Source: CAZDCZ01 sp964504155 (GTDB lineage Bacteria; Bacteroidota; Bacteroidia; Bacteroidales; UBA12077). Taken from it: a stretch of DNA of 22,710 nucleotides. Below are positions 13,924-22,549 of this stretch, piece by piece. The notes beneath the pieces are model-generated. The model ran no database searches, was not told the DNA's origin, and worked only from the letters and a program-made list of their open reading frames with translations. How positions within the stretch are numbered: the first letter of the stretch is position 1; every line of letters begins with the position of its first letter. The stretch is from assembly GCA_964504155.1 (NCBI GenBank), contig CAZDCZ010000053.1, forward strand, positions 1-22,710. Reading direction: 5' to 3'. The translations under genes and the position numbers were made by a program.

Positions 13924-15414
13924 TTAATTACCATAACAATATAAGTATCCATTTCTTGATGCAACAAAAATTTTACCATCATTTACTATTGGCGTAGATT
14001 CGTATGAACCGGGCTTTTTGTCGATAAGAGTAAAATTATTTTTTTTATCGTATTGAAATAAATAAATTCCCCAGTAACCGGCAACAATAAGTTTATTATT
14101 TACAAATATTGGGGTAGAGATAGAAGGACCTACTTTTATTTTAAATACCAATTCGGGTACAGGGTAATATGTAGTACTATCTGGTCCTAGAGCAAAAGCT
14201 CCATCTTTTTGTACTTGATGCTTTACAACATACAAATATCCATCTATTGCTGTAAAAGCGGCAAGCTTATCGTCATTAGTATCAATATAATTATCATTAA
14301 TTGCAATAGAGCCAATTATGCCACCTTCCCATCCAGCAAAATTCGTATTTTCAACAGGGAAAAACCATTCAACAGCTTCTTTATTTTTATATGCAGGGTT
14401 TAGTTTAAAAGCTCCACCTTTACCTTTAATATATTGCTTCTCAACAGAAATCATTAAACAACTATCAGACGTAACAACAGCTGAGCCATCTATATCGGAA
14501 CCAATATAAAAATCCCAATCGAGTTTTTTTGTTTTTAAATTATATCCAAAAACGTGTCCCGAACCTGAAGCAACGTAAATATGATTATTTAATAATGAAG
14601 GAGATGATTCCGTTACAATATTATTTTTATGTTTACGAACATCATCAAGTGTATATAGTTTCAATTCTTGGAATATTTCTGGTTGTAGCATATTATCTAT
14701 AAGCGATGCTTTTCTATAATCAGGATTAAAAACTGTAAATAATGAATTTTCTAAACCAATGTATGCTGTATCTTTTAATATTAAAGCAGATGCATCTACG
14801 TCTCTACTATAACTATGAGTCAATTTTACATCGAGTCGCCAAAGTTCTTTTCCGGTATTATACGAGATAGCTCTATAACTAGGAATATGCTTTGCATCTA
14901 AAAAATGATTTGTTCCGAGCCTGCTTCCTTGTAAAATTACCAGGTCTGTTTTGTTTTTATCGGTATTATCTATCCATAATGTGCCAGTACCTTTAATTAC
15001 ATCATCGAATTTATATTGCCATACCAATTTGCCATTAGAAGCATTTATCTTTTTTAAATTATGGTCATAAGCTCCTTGTATAAGAAAGAACTCATTATTT
15101 TCTTTAACAATCAATGCTTGTCCTGTCCATCCGGCTCCTGCCCATATTTTTGCACCTTTTTTTCTTGAAATAACAGTTTCTCCCTTTCCTAGGTATAGTT
15201 TCCATTTAATGTTTAACTTTTCGGGAGCCTTATTGCCATAATAATTTCGTTGCCAATTACCTAAAAAAGTAGGAATAATTGGTTTAATCACATTTTTAGA
15301 TATATTAATTGTGTCTGACTTGTTTTCTGTTTTAGAATGATTCTCTGCTATATTATTGCTATAAAAAAATAAAGGAAGAATTAATACTCTAAAAAAAAAT
15401 AAAAAGTAATTCAT
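13924..15414 (-). CDS. Secreted PQQ-type beta-propeller protein (quinoprotein repeat fold, no enzyme motif)
   Basis: The 496-aa protein has an N-terminal hydrophobic stretch (about residues 3-19) that reads as a signal peptide. The rest contains PQQ-like propeller blades: NASNGKLVWQYKF, YNTGKELWRLDV, YNLKTKKLDWDFYIGSDIDG, AAFTAIDGYLYV, and the closing pair PGSYESTPIVNDGKIFVAS then RNGYLYCYGN. The final blade probably closes the ring by pairing with N-terminal strands. It lacks heme and dehydrogenase motifs and a calcium/PQQ site that I can name, so it is more likely a structural or binding protein (like BamB or a surface sensor) than a dehydrogenase. The gene starts 14 bases after the M23 gene stop, so it is co-transcribed with two peptidases and may support or control envelope peptidoglycan work. 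No sorting domain of the type IX secretion system is visible at the C terminus. Function is unknown. Confidence 0.78.
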   Translation of the reverse strand: MNYFLFFFRVLILPLFFYSNNIAENHSKTENKSDTINISKNVIKPIIPTFLGNWQRNYYGNKAPEKLNIKWKLYLGKGETVISRKKGAKIWAGAGWTGQALIVKENNEFFLIQGAYDHNLKKINASNGKLVWQYKFDDVIKGTGTLWIDNTDKNKTDLVILQGSRLGTNHFLDAKHIPSYRAISYNTGKELWRLDVKLTHSYSRDVDASALILKDTAYIGLENSLFTVFNPDYRKASLIDNMLQPEIFQELKLYTLDDVRKHKNNIVTESSPSLLNNHIYVASGSGHVFGYNLKTKKLDWDFYIGSDIDGSAVVTSDSCLMISVEKQYIKGKGGAFKLNPAYKNKEAVEWFFPVENTNFAGWEGGIIGSIAINDNYIDTNDDKLAAFTAIDGYLYVVKHQVQKDGAFALGPDSTTYYPVPELVFKIKVGPSISTPIFVNNKLIVAGYWGIYLFQYDKKNNFTLIDKKPGSYESTPIVNDGKIFVASRNGYLYCYGN

Positions 15415-15428
15415 AAAAATATTATTTA

Positions 15429-16400
15429 CTAATCGAATGATTGTCCGCTATTTGATGAAATAAAAATCATTTTTTCATATTCTGAAGCTGTAAGGTCTTC
15501 GAAATAATAATGAACCGGATTTACTTTTTCCCCATTTTTGTGAACTTCGTAATGTAAATGTGGAGCGGTAGATGTTCCTGTAGTTCCAACGTATCCAATT
15601 ACATCTCCTCTTTTTACTTTTTGACCTTTCTTTACTGCAAACTTACTTAAATGAGCATATAAAGTTTCATATCCAAATCCGTGATTTATAACAATTTTTT
15701 TACCATATCCTCTTAATGATGATTCAACAATATTAATAACTCCATCTCCTGTTGCATATATTTCTGTTCCTGTAGATGCAGTAAAATCCATTCCATAATG
15801 GAATTTTCTAATCTTATAAATTGGATGTATTCTCCACCCCCATCCTGATGCTGTTCTTCTTAAATCTTCATTAGATATAGGCATTATTGCCGGAATAGAA
15901 GATATCATTTCTTTCTTATTTCTTATCATTTCTAATACATCTTCGTAAGATTTTGACTGAATATATAATTCTTTTGTTATTTTATCGAGTCGTTTTGCTG
16001 TATTTATTACTATTTGCGAATTATTATAGCCTTCTAAATCTTTATATCTATTTATTCCTCCAATACCTGCAGAACGAACAGACTCAGGAATTGGTTCTGC
16101 TTCAAAAATAACACGATATATATTATCGTCTCTATCTTTCAGATCGATTAAAGTTTTCTCTATTAAATCAAATTTAGTATTTAATAATTGATATTGTGCA
16201 ACAAGTTGTTTTTTCTCTCTTTTTAAACCTTTTTCTTTTGGAGTATCGAAAAAAGCAGAAAAGAAAATATTAATTCCAATAGCAATAAGTAAAAAAGCAA
16301 CACTATATGTAGATAGTCTAAAGATTTTCTGTTTACGATTAAAGGTAATTTTATCGTAATTTAAGGTATCCTTATTAAACTTATATTTAACTTTTGCCAT
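15429..16400 (-). CDS. Membrane-anchored M23 (LytM-type) peptidoglycan endopeptidase, paralogue A
   Basis: The 323-aa protein has a short basic cytoplasmic end (about 1-30), one transmembrane helix (about 31-50), a charged helical region (about 55-165), and an M23/LytM catalytic domain (about 185-310). Zinc ligands are present: His201 and Asp205 in FHYGMDF, and His283 in PHLHYE; the second catalytic His250 is in YAHLS and His281 is the other HxH residue. So the enzyme should be active, cutting peptide cross-links of peptidoglycan in the periplasm. It is a close tandem paralogue of the next gene upstream, with the same length (323 aa) and no apparent gap. The coiled region has a family-specific block, IGGINRYKDLEGYNNS and LDKITKELYIQSKS, shared by both. 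It sits 14 bases before the propeller gene and 42 bases after paralogue B. Confidence 0.94.
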   Translation of the reverse strand: MAKVKYKFNKDTLNYDKITFNRKQKIFRLSTYSVAFLLIAIGINIFFSAFFDTPKEKGLKREKKQLVAQYQLLNTKFDLIEKTLIDLKDRDDNIYRVIFEAEPIPESVRSAGIGGINRYKDLEGYNNSQIVINTAKRLDKITKELYIQSKSYEDVLEMIRNKKEMISSIPAIMPISNEDLRRTASGWGWRIHPIYKIRKFHYGMDFTASTGTEIYATGDGVINIVESSLRGYGKKIVINHGFGYETLYAHLSKFAVKKGQKVKRGDVIGYVGTTGTSTAPHLHYEVHKNGEKVNPVHYYFEDLTASEYEKMIFISSNSGQSFD

Positions 16401-16442
16401 ACTAATCTTTTTATGGCATCAAATATAATTAATAAATTAGAA

Positions 16443-17414
16443 TTAATCCATAGGATTTCTATTTTTTGACATTGTAGCAATCATAGAATCGAATTCTTTT
16501 GCACTAATATCGTTAAAATAGTAATTTATTGGATTAATTGGCACATTATTTTTTCTAATTTCGTAGTGCAAATGGGGTCCTGTAGATCTTCCTGAATTTC
16601 CCAATTCTCCAATTATTTGTCCTCTTTTTACTTTGTCGCCAACCTTAACTTTAATCTTTCTCAAGTGTGCGTATATTGTAATATATCCAAAGCCATGGTT
16701 AACAACAATTTTTTTACCATATCCGTGAAAAGTATAACGAGCTTCAATAACTGTTCCATTCCCGGTAGCATAAATATTGCTGCCATATGTTCCTGCAAAG
16801 TCTAGTCCATTATGTTTTCTTCTTTGTCCGGAAAATGGGTCTTTTCTATATCCAAAATAATCGCTAATACGTGCTAAATCATCAATCGAAACAGGTTGAA
16901 TAGCAGGAATGCACTCTAGCATTTCTTCCTTTTTCTTCGACATATTAATTACCTCATCGAACGATTTAGACTGAATGTATAATTTTCTGGTTATTTTGTC
17001 TAACTTCTTAGCTGTTTCAATCATAACATCAGAATTATTATAACCTTCTAAATCGCCAAAACGATTTACACCACCAAAACCGGCATTTCTAACATTAGTA
17101 GCTATAGGATCTAATTCAAACACAGAACGATATACATAGTCGTCTCTACGTTGCATATCTTTAAGTGCTTTTCCTACATTTTTAATTTTATCTTGCAAAA
17201 ATATATATTTCGATGCAAATATTTCATTCTCTCTTTTAAGTTTTTTTTCCTTTGGAGTAACGTAAAAAGATGTATAACTAAAATTAACTGCAATTGTTAA
17301 AATAAATATTAAAACAAAAAATAAGGAAAACTTTTTTATTTTTCGTTTTCTATTTAAATTATCAACTTTAAACGTTAGAGTATTTTGATCAAATTTATAT
17401 TTGATTTTTGACAT
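16443..17414 (-). CDS. Membrane-anchored M23 (LytM-type) peptidoglycan endopeptidase, paralogue B
   Basis: This is the first gene of the minus-strand operon: 323 aa, same plan as paralogue A. A basic end (RKRKIKK) precedes one transmembrane helix (about 30-47), then a helical stalk, then the M23 domain. Ligands are kept: His201 and Asp205 in KHNGLDF, His250 in YAHLR, His281 and His283 in PHLHYE. The substrate-side residues differ: A has GWGWRIHPIYKIRKFHYG where B has YFGYRKDPFSGQRRKHNG, with B closer to the common LytM pattern. The shared stalk block FGGVNRFGDLEGYNNS and LDKITRKLYIQSKS is nearly unchanged. The duplication therefore predates divergence of catalytic surfaces. Both could act in growth or division; specificity is not visible. 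Its promoter lies in the 154-base gap shared with alaS. Confidence 0.95.
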   Translation of the reverse strand: MSKIKYKFDQNTLTFKVDNLNRKRKIKKFSLFFVLIFILTIAVNFSYTSFYVTPKEKKLKRENEIFASKYIFLQDKIKNVGKALKDMQRRDDYVYRSVFELDPIATNVRNAGFGGVNRFGDLEGYNNSDVMIETAKKLDKITRKLYIQSKSFDEVINMSKKKEEMLECIPAIQPVSIDDLARISDYFGYRKDPFSGQRRKHNGLDFAGTYGSNIYATGNGTVIEARYTFHGYGKKIVVNHGFGYITIYAHLRKIKVKVGDKVKRGQIIGELGNSGRSTGPHLHYEIRKNNVPINPINYYFNDISAKEFDSMIATMSKNRNPMD

Positions 17415-17466
17415 AATAATATTACTTCTTTTGCATTTTTAATTAAAAAAAACCAAGTGTTAGCGA

Positions 17467-17497
17467 CAAATCTAATTTAAAAAATTTAATTTTACAA
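17467..17497 (-). promoter_or_regulatory. Promoter of the M23/M23/propeller/MerR operon
   Basis: The minus strand shows TAGATTTG at 17474-17467, an exact Bacteroidota -7 element. A TTG lies at 17497-17495, which leaves a 20-base spacer, within the usual 19-21. This gives a leader of about 45 bases before the ATG at 17414. It is the best-formed promoter in the window. Confidence 0.6.
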
Positions 17498-17521
17498 CTT
17501 TCTAAAATAAAATAATTAACA

Positions 17522-17543
17522 TTATTGTTTTAAGTAACAATAA
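17522..17543. promoter_or_regulatory. Palindrome just upstream of alaS
   Basis: TTATTGTT (17522-17529) and AACAATAA (17536-17543) form a perfect 8-bp inverted repeat with a 6-base centre, 25 bases before the alaS ATG. It may be a leader hairpin or a protein site. Alanyl-tRNA synthetase of E. coli binds a palindrome at its own promoter, which makes self-regulation conceivable, but nothing here proves it, and AT-rich palindromes are common by chance. Confidence 0.25.
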
Positions 17544-17568
17544 ATAACTGTTTTAAAAATAAGTTTTT

Positions 17569-20187
17569 ATGAATTCTAATGAAATCAGAAAAGCATTTTT
17601 AAGTTTTTTTAATGCTAAAAAACATAAGCTTGTACATTCAGCTCCAATGGTAGTTAAAAATGATTCTACACTTATGTTTACTAATGCCGGAATGAATCAA
17701 TTTAAAGATATTTTTCTTGATAACAAAAAGGCGACTTATAAAAGAATTACTAATTCGCAAAAGTGTTTACGAGTTTCTGGTAAACATAACGATTTAGAAG
17801 AAGTTGGTCATGATACTTATCATCATACAATGTTTGAGATGCTTGGTAATTGGTCTTTTGGCGATTATTTTAAAGAAGAAGCGATTGCTTGGGCTTTCGA
17901 GTTTCTAGTAGAAGAATTAAATATCGATAAAGGCAGGTTATATGCTACTGTTTTTGAAGGTGAAAAAAACGACAATCTCAATTTAGATATAGATGCAAAA
18001 AAATGCTGGGAAAAATATCTTCCCACAGAAAGAATATTAAATGGTTCGAAAAAAGACAACTTTTGGGAAATGGGTGAAACCGGACCTTGCGGACCATGTT
18101 CTGAGATTCATATTGATTTGAGAGATGAAAACGAGAGAAAAGAAATTAGCGGCAGCGAACTAGTAAATAAAGATCATCCTTTAGTTATTGAGATTTGGAA
18201 TCTTGTTTTTATTCAATATAATAGAAAAGCAAATGGTGAGCTAGAACAACTTCCGAATAAACATGTTGATACAGGAATGGGTTTCGAACGTTTATGTATG
18301 ATAGTTCAGAATAAGAAGTCGAATTACGACACTGATGTATTTCAACCAATAATACAAGAACTAGCCAAAATATCGGGCATAACATATGGAAGTAATACTG
18401 AGTCGGATATTGCAATGAGAGTTATCTCAGACCATTTGCGTGCCATTTCATTTTCTATTTGCGATGGACAATTACCATCGAACAACAAAGCAGGATATGT
18501 TATAAGACGAATTTTAAGACGAGCAGTACGTTATGGATACACTTTTTTAAATATAACAGAACCTACAATATACAAACTAGTAGGCACTTTGGTAACTAGT
18601 ATGGGAGAAGCATTTCCTGAACTAAAATCGCAACAAGTTTTAATAGAGAAAGTTATAGCGGAAGAAGAACAATCGTTTCTTCGAACACTTGCAACCGGTA
18701 TTAAATTATTAGATCAGATAATAGAAAAAACATTAAAAAATAATTTTATTGTAATTGACGGAAAAACAGCCTTTGAATTATATGATACATATGGTTTCCC
18801 GTTAGATTTAACAGAATTAATTCTTAACGAACATAAATTGGTTGTAAATCGCAAAGAATTTAATCAAGAAATGGAAGCTCAAAAAAACAGATCAAGATCT
18901 GACGCTTCTGTTAAAACGGACGATTGGATAGAACTTGCAGCAGATGATGTTGAAGAATTTGTTGGATACGACTATCTTGAAACCGATATAAAAATAACTC
19001 GCTACAGAAAAATAAGTACTAAAGAGAAAGAATTATATCATTTGGTTTTTAATTACACTCCTTTTTATGCTGAATCGGGTGGACAAGTTGGCGATACTGG
19101 TTATATTATTGCTAATGGGAAAAAGATTTCTATTTTAGATACTAAAAAGGAGAATAACTTAATAGTTCATATAACAAAAGATTTGCCTGAAGATCCGAAA
19201 GTTAAGTTTAAAGCTGTAGTTGATATAGAAAAAAGAAAAGCAACTACAAGAAATCATACTGCAACACATTTATTACATAATGCTTTGCGAGAAATTTTAG
19301 GTGATCATGTTGAACAAAAAGGTTCATTAGTTAATCCTGATTATTTAAGATTTGACTTCTCTCATTTTCAGAAACTCACTGAAGAAGAACTCGGAAAAGT
19401 TGAATCATTAGTGAATAAAAAAATCAGAGACAATATCTCTCTCGAAGAGAAAAGAGAAATCCCAATAAAGGAAGCCGAGAAACTTGGAGCAATAGCATTG
19501 TTCGGAGAAAAATACGGAGATGTTGTAAGGCTTATAAAATTTAACGATTCTATTGAACTTTGTGGTGGAACTCATGTAAATGCGACAGGCGAAATAGGAT
19601 TTTTTAAAATTATTTCGGAAGGGGCCATTGCTGCCGGAATACGAAGAATAGAAGCAATAAGTTCGAATGTGTCGGAGAAATATATTATTAATAAGATATC
19701 GACATTACATAAGATATCCTTATTGTTTAATAATCCTGCTAATATTATTCAAAGTATTGAAAATCTTCAAAACGAAAATAATGTTCTTAATAAACAAATT
19801 GAAAATTTATTAAAAGAAAAAACTAAGGCTATTAAACTCGAACTTATCAATTCTGCTGAAGAAATTAATAATATAAAATTTATTGGTGCAATAGTAGATA
19901 TTGATTCGTCGAAACAAATTAAGGATTTGGCTTTTCAACTAAGAAATGAATACGACAACTTGTTTCTTGTTATTGGGGCAACAATAAATGGGAAAGCAAA
20001 TCTATCAGTTACTATTAGTGAGAAATTAGCTATTGAGAATAACTTAAATGCAGGGAAAATAATCAGAGAAATTGCTAAAGAAATACAAGGTGGCGGTGGA
20101 GGACAAGCATTCTATGCTACTGCGGGTGGCAAGAAACCCGAAGGCCTTTCTGCTGCAATAGAAAAAGCGAAGAAAATTTTATTATAG
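17569..20187 (+). CDS. alaS: Alanyl-tRNA synthetase
   Basis: This essential class II synthetase charges tRNA-Ala with alanine in the cytoplasm (EC 6.1.1.7). At 872 aa it is full length (E. coli 876). The catalytic core starts at once with SAPMVVKNDSTLMFTNAGMN (class II motif 1), and motif 2 lies around EVGHDTYHHTMFEMLGNWSFG. The editing domain zinc site is present: His563 and His567 in HTATH, Cys665 and His669 in CGGTH. The C-Ala tail has a glycine run and QAFYATAGG from about 841. Nothing is missing. The start ATG at 17569 has no Shine-Dalgarno, as is normal for the phylum. The gene is divergent from the M23 operon and ends at a strong terminator shared with the convergent aminotransferase. 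Confidence 0.99.
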   Translation: MNSNEIRKAFLSFFNAKKHKLVHSAPMVVKNDSTLMFTNAGMNQFKDIFLDNKKATYKRITNSQKCLRVSGKHNDLEEVGHDTYHHTMFEMLGNWSFGDYFKEEAIAWAFEFLVEELNIDKGRLYATVFEGEKNDNLNLDIDAKKCWEKYLPTERILNGSKKDNFWEMGETGPCGPCSEIHIDLRDENERKEISGSELVNKDHPLVIEIWNLVFIQYNRKANGELEQLPNKHVDTGMGFERLCMIVQNKKSNYDTDVFQPIIQELAKISGITYGSNTESDIAMRVISDHLRAISFSICDGQLPSNNKAGYVIRRILRRAVRYGYTFLNITEPTIYKLVGTLVTSMGEAFPELKSQQVLIEKVIAEEEQSFLRTLATGIKLLDQIIEKTLKNNFIVIDGKTAFELYDTYGFPLDLTELILNEHKLVVNRKEFNQEMEAQKNRSRSDASVKTDDWIELAADDVEEFVGYDYLETDIKITRYRKISTKEKELYHLVFNYTPFYAESGGQVGDTGYIIANGKKISILDTKKENNLIVHITKDLPEDPKVKFKAVVDIEKRKATTRNHTATHLLHNALREILGDHVEQKGSLVNPDYLRFDFSHFQKLTEEELGKVESLVNKKIRDNISLEEKREIPIKEAEKLGAIALFGEKYGDVVRLIKFNDSIELCGGTHVNATGEIGFFKIISEGAIAAGIRRIEAISSNVSEKYIINKISTLHKISLLFNNPANIIQSIENLQNENNVLNKQIENLLKEKTKAIKLELINSAEEINNIKFIGAIVDIDSSKQIKDLAFQLRNEYDNLFLVIGATINGKANLSVTISEKLAIENNLNAGKIIREIAKEIQGGGGGQAFYATAGGKKPEGLSAAIEKAKKILL

Positions 20188-20205
20188 AAAACATAAAATA
20201 AAACA

Positions 20206-20239
20206 AAAGGGCTATCGATATTGACAGCCCTTTGTTTTT
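20206..20239. terminator. Terminator shared by alaS and the aminotransferase gene
   Basis: Arms AAAGGGCTATC (20206-20216) and GACAGCCCTTT (20223-20233) pair with one A/C mismatch around a 6-base loop. On the plus strand GTTTTTG follows; on the minus strand TGTTTTATTTT follows. It therefore probably works for both convergent genes, 18 bases from each stop codon. Confidence 0.85.
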
Positions 20240-20256
20240 GTTATGTAAATTATTAT

Positions 20257-21462
20257 TTACATAAGTTTTTTAATTGCATCTGCCAAACGTTTCACTCCTT
20301 CGGTAGCAAGTTCTTTTGTTACATAAGAGAAATTAATTCTCATTGTATTTTTGCCACTTCCATCGCAGTGGAATACAGTACCTAAAACAAAAGCTACATT
20401 TTTCTCAATAGCAATTTTAAATAAATCTTCGGCATCCATATTTTCAGGTAATGTAAGAAATAAGAATAATCCTCCTTCGGGTTCTGTCCACTTAACACCT
20501 TTAGGCATAAATTCTTTAAATCCTTTTAGCATATTATCGCGTTTTTCTCTATATAGAGAAATTATTTTCTGTAAATTTTCGTCGAAATAACCTTTTTCGA
20601 TATATTTAGCAGCAACCATTTGATTAAAAGTAGGTGTACATAAATCAACCGATTGTTTAGCTATAACCATTTTATCAACAATCTCTTCATTCCCAATAAT
20701 CCAGCCAATTCTATAACCCGGAACGAATATCTTCGAGAAAGTGCCAAGTAATATAACATGTCCATCGTTATCGAGCTCGTGCATTGTACGTTGAGCTTTA
20801 CCTTCGAAACGGATTTCGCGATAAGGACTGTCTTCAACAATTAATACATCGTATTTATGTGCAATTTTTATTATTTCTAATCGACGTGATTCAGGCATTG
20901 TAATCCCTGCAGGATTTTGAAAATCGGGAATAATATAGATAAATTTTGGTTTTTCGCCATTAGCTTTTAATTCGGCTAATTTTTCTTCTAAAATATCGGC
21001 ACGCATTCCGCTTTCGTCGAACTTAATACCAACCATATCGGCACCATAAGTAGTAAAAGCACCTAAACCTCCAAGATATGATGGTAATCCACAAATAACT
21101 TTATCGCCGGGATTTACAAATACTTTCCCAACAAGATCTAAACCTTGTTGCGATGAAGTAGTAATAACCAAATTATCGATTTCGATGTTCAAACCTTGCT
21201 TTTTATATCTGTCTAATAAAATATTTCTAAGCTCGGGAACACCCTCAGTTGCTGAATATTGAAGAGCAGCAGCACCTTTCTCGTCAAGCACTTCTGTTCC
21301 TATTTTTTTTAATTGCTCAATGGCAAAAGATTCCGGAGCAGGCAAACCTCCTGCAAAAGAAATAATATCGGGTTTTTGTGTTAGTTTTAATAATTCTCTA
21401 ATAGCTGAACGCTTCATATTATTAGCAGTATCAGAGAAAATTTGTTTTAAATCAGTTATCAT
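20257..21462 (-). CDS. PLP-dependent aminotransferase, class I/II (2-aminoadipate-aminotransferase-like)
   Basis: The 401-aa enzyme is a fold-type I aminotransferase of the LysN/2-aminoadipate-like branch without an N-terminal DNA-binding domain. The start ISFAGGLPAPESFA (34-47) and LQYSATEGVPELRN (67-80) are characteristic of that branch. PLP residues are visible: Asn183 in QNPAG, Asp211 and Tyr214 in VEDSPYREI, Lys244 in GTFSKIFVPGYRIGW as the Schiff-base lysine, and Arg251. The substrate could be a branched-chain, aromatic or 2-aminoadipate-like amino acid with 2-oxoglutarate; sequence alone does not decide. It is a cytoplasmic single gene: ChaN upstream is 152 bases away and alaS converges on it. 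Its start is unusually well marked by AGGAGG, 8 bases before ATG. Confidence 0.94.
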   Translation of the reverse strand: MITDLKQIFSDTANNMKRSAIRELLKLTQKPDIISFAGGLPAPESFAIEQLKKIGTEVLDEKGAAALQYSATEGVPELRNILLDRYKKQGLNIEIDNLVITTSSQQGLDLVGKVFVNPGDKVICGLPSYLGGLGAFTTYGADMVGIKFDESGMRADILEEKLAELKANGEKPKFIYIIPDFQNPAGITMPESRRLEIIKIAHKYDVLIVEDSPYREIRFEGKAQRTMHELDNDGHVILLGTFSKIFVPGYRIGWIIGNEEIVDKMVIAKQSVDLCTPTFNQMVAAKYIEKGYFDENLQKIISLYREKRDNMLKGFKEFMPKGVKWTEPEGGLFLFLTLPENMDAEDLFKIAIEKNVAFVLGTVFHCDGSGKNTMRINFSYVTKELATEGVKRLADAIKKLM

Positions 21463-21470
21463 TTATTTAT

Positions 21471-21476
21471 CCTCCT
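21471..21476 (-). promoter_or_regulatory. Strong Shine-Dalgarno sequence of the aminotransferase gene
   Basis: The minus strand reads AGGAGG, then 8 bases, then ATG. Most other genes in this window have AT-rich leaders with no such site, as is usual in Bacteroidota. This confirms the start at 21462 and stands out as an exception. Confidence 0.75.
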
Positions 21477-21523
21477 AAAATTTATATTTTGTAAATTAAT
21501 TATGTTGCGAATTTGCAAATAGT

Positions 21524-21547
21524 TAATAATATTTACAAATATTATTA
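21524..21547. other. AT-only perfect hairpin between chaN-like and aminotransferase genes
   Basis: TAATAATATT (21524-21533) and AATATTATTA (21538-21547) form a 10-bp perfect inverted repeat with a TACA loop. It could be an operator for the aminotransferase gene or a weak terminator for the ChaN-like gene. There are no G:C pairs in the stem, so it may also be chance. Confidence 0.2.
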
Positions 21548-21614
21548 AATGTTTTATAATATTCTTTAACTAAATAGCGAAATTCACTTAAATATTTTAA
21601 CTAAATATGCAATT

Positions 21615-22484
21615 TTAATAAGTATTTGTCATAGATGAGGGAACCAAAATAATATAATCGGCCTTTTTCTGAGTTTCTTCATCAATACTTTCAATATTGT
21701 CTTGAGTAATTGTTGTAATTGTCTTTATATTAAGTTCCGGATTTAATTTTTTTAAGTGCCAAATAATACCTTCGTAATTATCGGAATGATAACTTCCGTT
21801 ATAATGAATAAATATTTTATTCTTTTCAATATTCTTATTTATAAAATAAGCCATTGTGGCATCTTTTGATGCTTGCGATTTTGCAATATTCATATTCTGT
21901 CTACCTTTCATTGCAGGCATGTGCGACATTTTCATCATATTTTTATAACAAGCAACATTCGAATCGAAATTTATTGGTAGTGGAGCTATATATTTTTTTG
22001 CTTCAACACTTAAATTATCTAATTCTTCTAATCCTTTTTTTGCAACAATAGAAGCATAGCGTCGCGGAATATTTGTTGCTATGAAAGGGGAATTAGTTTC
22101 TTTAGCTAAATTTACTAATGGTTTATAATCGGTTGAATAATTTGGCCAAATACGCGCTTCGCTTTCAAATTTCTTTTCAGAAATTAATCCATTAAGATAT
22201 TCGTCTAATATAAGTTGATTATCGGCTTCAAACATCTCTGCTCCAAAAATCAATTCTTTATTTTTCTTATTTATTAAATCGTTTGCTATTTCGAATTCGA
22301 ACCAATGAGCAATAGTATTGTTATGAAGCTCGCCAAAAAATATAACATCTGCATTAGATAAATCATCTAACATTAGCTTATAATTAATTTTTTCGCCCGA
22401 ATTATTATATAAAATATATGCCGGTTTATCCGATTTAAAAGCAAACGACAACATTACAACGGAAATTAATAACAGTTTTTTCAT
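21615..22484 (-). CDS. ChaN-like haem-binding / DUF399 family secreted protein
   Basis: The 289-aa protein has a signal peptide (MKKLLLISVVMLSFAF) and a ChaN/DUF399 domain (PF04187). Landmarks are VIFFGELHNN at 47-56 with His54, His60 in AHWFEFE, FGAEMFEADNQLIL, ATNIPRRYASIVAKKGLEEL, and FIHYNGSYHSDNYEGI. The Campylobacter member is a haem-binding lipoprotein; here no lipobox Cys follows the signal, so it may be a soluble periplasmic protein. The usual MG...HM...M region is present (KMSHMPAMKGRQNM), a typical ligand-side segment. Haem binding is therefore plausible but not proven; the family's natural ligand is debated. No haem-uptake genes are visible near it. The candidate -7 element TAATTTTG is about 60 bases upstream. 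Confidence 0.88.
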   Translation of the reverse strand: MKKLLLISVVMLSFAFKSDKPAYILYNNSGEKINYKLMLDDLSNADVIFFGELHNNTIAHWFEFEIANDLINKKNKELIFGAEMFEADNQLILDEYLNGLISEKKFESEARIWPNYSTDYKPLVNLAKETNSPFIATNIPRRYASIVAKKGLEELDNLSVEAKKYIAPLPINFDSNVACYKNMMKMSHMPAMKGRQNMNIAKSQASKDATMAYFINKNIEKNKIFIHYNGSYHSDNYEGIIWHLKKLNPELNIKTITTITQDNIESIDEETQKKADYIILVPSSMTNTY

Positions 22485-22541
22485 TTTTAAAATTTTTTAT
22501 GTTTTGCAGGCACATTGCCAATTAATATTTTTATATTTTAC

Positions 22542-22549
22542 CAAAATTA
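22542..22549 (-). promoter_or_regulatory. Candidate -7 element for the ChaN-like gene
   Basis: The minus strand reads TAATTTTG, an exact TAnnTTTG match, about 60 bases before the ATG at 22484. The nearest TTG triplets upstream are not at the standard spacing. The remaining bases 22550-22710 are AT-rich with no feature I can support. Confidence 0.35.

Noticed and set aside
13924..15414. PQQ-dependent dehydrogenase
   Set aside because: Propeller blades are present but there is no haem motif and no recognisable cofactor or catalytic residues; kept as a propeller of unknown role.
20257..21462. MocR/GntR-type regulator
   Set aside because: Aminotransferase domain only; no N-terminal winged helix.
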